Positions 62,342 to 64,000 of a stretch of DNA of 64,000 nt are shown here, one piece after another. This DNA is from Cytophagales bacterium (GTDB lineage Bacteria > Bacteroidota > Bacteroidia > Cytophagales > Spirosomataceae). Made by a program: the position numbers and the translations under genes. Numbering within the stretch: the first letter of the stretch is position 1; each line of letters begins with the position of its first letter. The stretch is taken from positions 62,001 through 126,000 of the forward strand of contig JAAFJP010000008.1 of the NCBI GenBank assembly GCA_013298125.1. Direction: 5' to 3'. The notes beneath the pieces were generated by a model. It saw nothing but the letters and a program-made list of their open reading frames with translations, searched no databases and had not been told where the DNA came from.

Positions 62342-63826
62342 ATGAAATTATTACTCATTACCATATTTAAAATCTTTTTTACTCAATCACAATCAACTGA
62401 TTCACTGAAAGTTATTTCTCCCAAAGAGGCAATTCAGCGAAAAATTGATTCGTTGGTAAATTCTCCTTTTCTCGAAAATGGGTTCTTGGGAATTAGCATA
62501 AAATCAGTTAATTCTGATAAAAATATCGTAGAATTTAATGCTAAAAAAAGCCTTCAACCTGCCTCTACAATGAAGTTGATTTCTACGGCAACGGCTTTAA
62601 TGACTTTGGGAGAAGATTTTAAATATTCTACCATTCTTGAATATTCTGGGCAAATTAAAGATTCTATTTTGACTGGAAATATCATTATCAAAGGTTCTGG
62701 CGACCCCTCTTTGGGGTCTTGGCGATACAAGAATTTGCCTGATTATAAGCAACTTATGGAATATTGGGCAAAGAAAATTAAAGATTTGGGAATTAAAGAA
62801 ATCAAAGGACGGGTCTTTGGAGATGGTAGTATTTTTGATGAAAATGTGATTGCTGATACGTGGATTTGGGGTGATATGGGCAACTATTACGGCACAGGTG
62901 CGTACGGGTTGAATTTGAATGAAAATTTGTATTGGGCAACCTTCAAACCCAACAATTATATGGAATCGGCGGAATTGGTAAAAACCGCCCCTGATTTACC
63001 TTATTATCAAAAAATCAATCGGGTACTTACAGATAAGGCGGGTACGGGTGACCAAGTCAATATTTATTCAACACCTTATCAAGATATTTTGGTGATGGAA
63101 GGATTCGTTCCGAAGGGAGATAATTTTTCCGTAAAAGGCTCAATTCCTGACCCTGCCTTGTTTTCGGCTTATTTTCTTGGTAAAAAATTGGAAGAAATTG
63201 GCGTAAAAGTTTCTGAAAACCCTTTGTCCTATTTAGATGCCAATAAGAAAAATATTTATTACCAAAAGCCTTCTCAGACTACTCCAATTGATACATTAAT
63301 CTCCCCTTCACTTCGTGAATTAGCCCGTGATTGTAATTTTCAGAGTATCAATTTGTATGCGGAGGCGTGTTTGAAAACGCCTTCCGTAATGTTGAATTTA
63401 GGAAGTTCTACGGATGCAGCCGTGAAAGGTTTAAAGCAAATTTGGCAGTCGAAAGGATTAAAATTGGAGGGCTTGAAAATGAAGGATGGTAGCGGACTTT
63501 CGCCCTCAAATGGCGTTGCCCCTGACAATATGACGGATATTTTGAAGGCAATGTATTTAGAAAAATCTTTTAATTCTTATTACGAATCTATCCCAATTGT
63601 AGGTGTATCAGGAACGGTTCAAAATTTAGCCAAAAAATCCAGAGCCGTTGGAAATGTTAGAGCAAAAAGTGGCTCAATTGACGGTGTGAGGGCTTATGCA
63701 GGATATTTTACCGCTCGAAATGGTGAAATGATGTGCTTTTCAATGATACTAAATAAATATAATTCCGACTTCGGTTCAGCTACTCGTGAATTGGAAAAAT
63801 TGATTATTTTGATGGTGGATTTGTGA
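62342..63826 (+). CDS. dacB: D-alanyl-D-alanine carboxypeptidase/endopeptidase (PBP4 type)
   Basis: 494 residues from the ATG at 62342; the longer frame from 62303 passes through the inverted repeat. Short signal peptide (LLLITIFKIFFTQSQ). S13 penicillin-binding motifs: SXXK in PASTMKLIS, SXN in QSINLYAEA and KSG in VRAKSGSID. A large insertion between SXXK and SXN (about 110-310) is typical of PBP4. It trims or cuts peptidoglycan crosslinks in the periplasm. Confidence 0.95.
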   Translation: MKLLLITIFKIFFTQSQSTDSLKVISPKEAIQRKIDSLVNSPFLENGFLGISIKSVNSDKNIVEFNAKKSLQPASTMKLISTATALMTLGEDFKYSTILEYSGQIKDSILTGNIIIKGSGDPSLGSWRYKNLPDYKQLMEYWAKKIKDLGIKEIKGRVFGDGSIFDENVIADTWIWGDMGNYYGTGAYGLNLNENLYWATFKPNNYMESAELVKTAPDLPYYQKINRVLTDKAGTGDQVNIYSTPYQDILVMEGFVPKGDNFSVKGSIPDPALFSAYFLGKKLEEIGVKVSENPLSYLDANKKNIYYQKPSQTTPIDTLISPSLRELARDCNFQSINLYAEACLKTPSVMLNLGSSTDAAVKGLKQIWQSKGLKLEGLKMKDGSGLSPSNGVAPDNMTDILKAMYLEKSFNSYYESIPIVGVSGTVQNLAKKSRAVGNVRAKSGSIDGVRAYAGYFTARNGEMMCFSMILNKYNSDFGSATRELEKLIILMVDL

Positions 63827-63845
63827 TGGTATTATCCAAATAATT

Positions 63846-63918
63846 AAACACAAAGAGACAAAAGGTATCAAAAGTTTATACGAAAAAACTTTTGATACCT
63901 TTTGTCTCTTTTGTGTTT
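63846..63918. repeat. Inverted repeat after dacB
   Basis: Arms 63846-63877 and 63886-63918 are complementary over 32 bp with one single-base indel, loop 8 nt. No gene is seen from 63827 to the end of the window. Confidence 0.92.
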
Positions 63919-64000
63919 GAAAATAATTTACACCCTACAATTCTAAAACAAGCTAACTTTTCAGTCCCTCTCAACTACGCTTCATCCTAAACTATTACCA

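Overview
The window looks like chromosomal DNA from a member of the Bacteroidota, most likely a Cytophagales-type environmental bacterium (my inference from gene content; no rRNA is present). The signs are low GC, starts without Shine-Dalgarno sequences, promoters of the Bacteroidota type (TTTG, about 20 nt, TAnnTTTG), an outer-membrane beta-barrel receptor with a carboxypeptidase-like N-terminal domain, a secreted M43 protease with a GEVED module, and secreted DUF1080, DUF6807 and SGNH proteins. Most genes are housekeeping or envelope genes in short operons.

Layout. 1-4.9 kb (minus): two glycosyltransferases, a pentapeptide-repeat protein, Xaa-Pro aminopeptidase, a possible PD-(D/E)XK protein and a methyltransferase. 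5-11.2 kb: DUF1080 sugar hydrolase, two small envelope proteins, a 51-residue basic protein, a TonB-dependent-receptor-like barrel and hisS. 11.4-16.8 kb: secreted protease, GH5-like glycosidase and SGNH hydrolase. 16.9-20.3 kb: orphan MafI-like immunity protein, radical SAM protein and fasciclin protein. 20.5-23.2 kb: a two-gene STAND/NLR-like module. 23.4-32.7 kb: amidotransferase-like secreted protein, MBOAT acyltransferase, pyruvate dehydrogenase E2, CHAD-like protein, arylesterase-like propeller and yidC. 32.7-40.6 kb: GMC dehydrogenase with its Tat-signal subunit 3, a lipid-attached-like secreted protein, a GT2 enzyme and a giant YegP-repeat/OmpA protein. 41-48.3 kb: AddA/RecB-like helicase-nuclease, then pyrG-galT-galK-like. 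48.8-63.8 kb: lipoprotein hydrolase, NlpC/P60 lipoprotein, pgi, lpxB, acyltransferase, site-2 protease, DUF6807 protein, CAP protein, MBL/beta-CASP protein, DUF819 permease, CocE-type hydrolase and PBP4 (dacB).

The most interesting system is at 20512-23151. A 741-residue NB-ARC/TPR STAND ATPase is followed with zero spacing by a 137-residue protein. The extreme N-terminus of the ATPase and the extreme C-terminus of the small protein carry the same ~23-residue beta-prone motif. This is the layout of bacterial NLR-like receptors that pass a signal by amyloid templating to a Bell-type, membrane-active cell-death effector, so I infer an abortive-infection/regulated cell death module.

The second theme is the intergenic DNA. 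Many gaps hold long inverted repeats of several unrelated sequence families. In the main ones each arm is itself a hairpin, as in REP/BIME elements. One 14-bp module is found inserted in two different families. Several of these dyads sit a few bases from a start or stop codon (hisS, pyrG, pepP, the GMC operon), so they may act as transcript processing or attenuation signals. No tRNA, rRNA, CRISPR array, IS element or prophage was seen.
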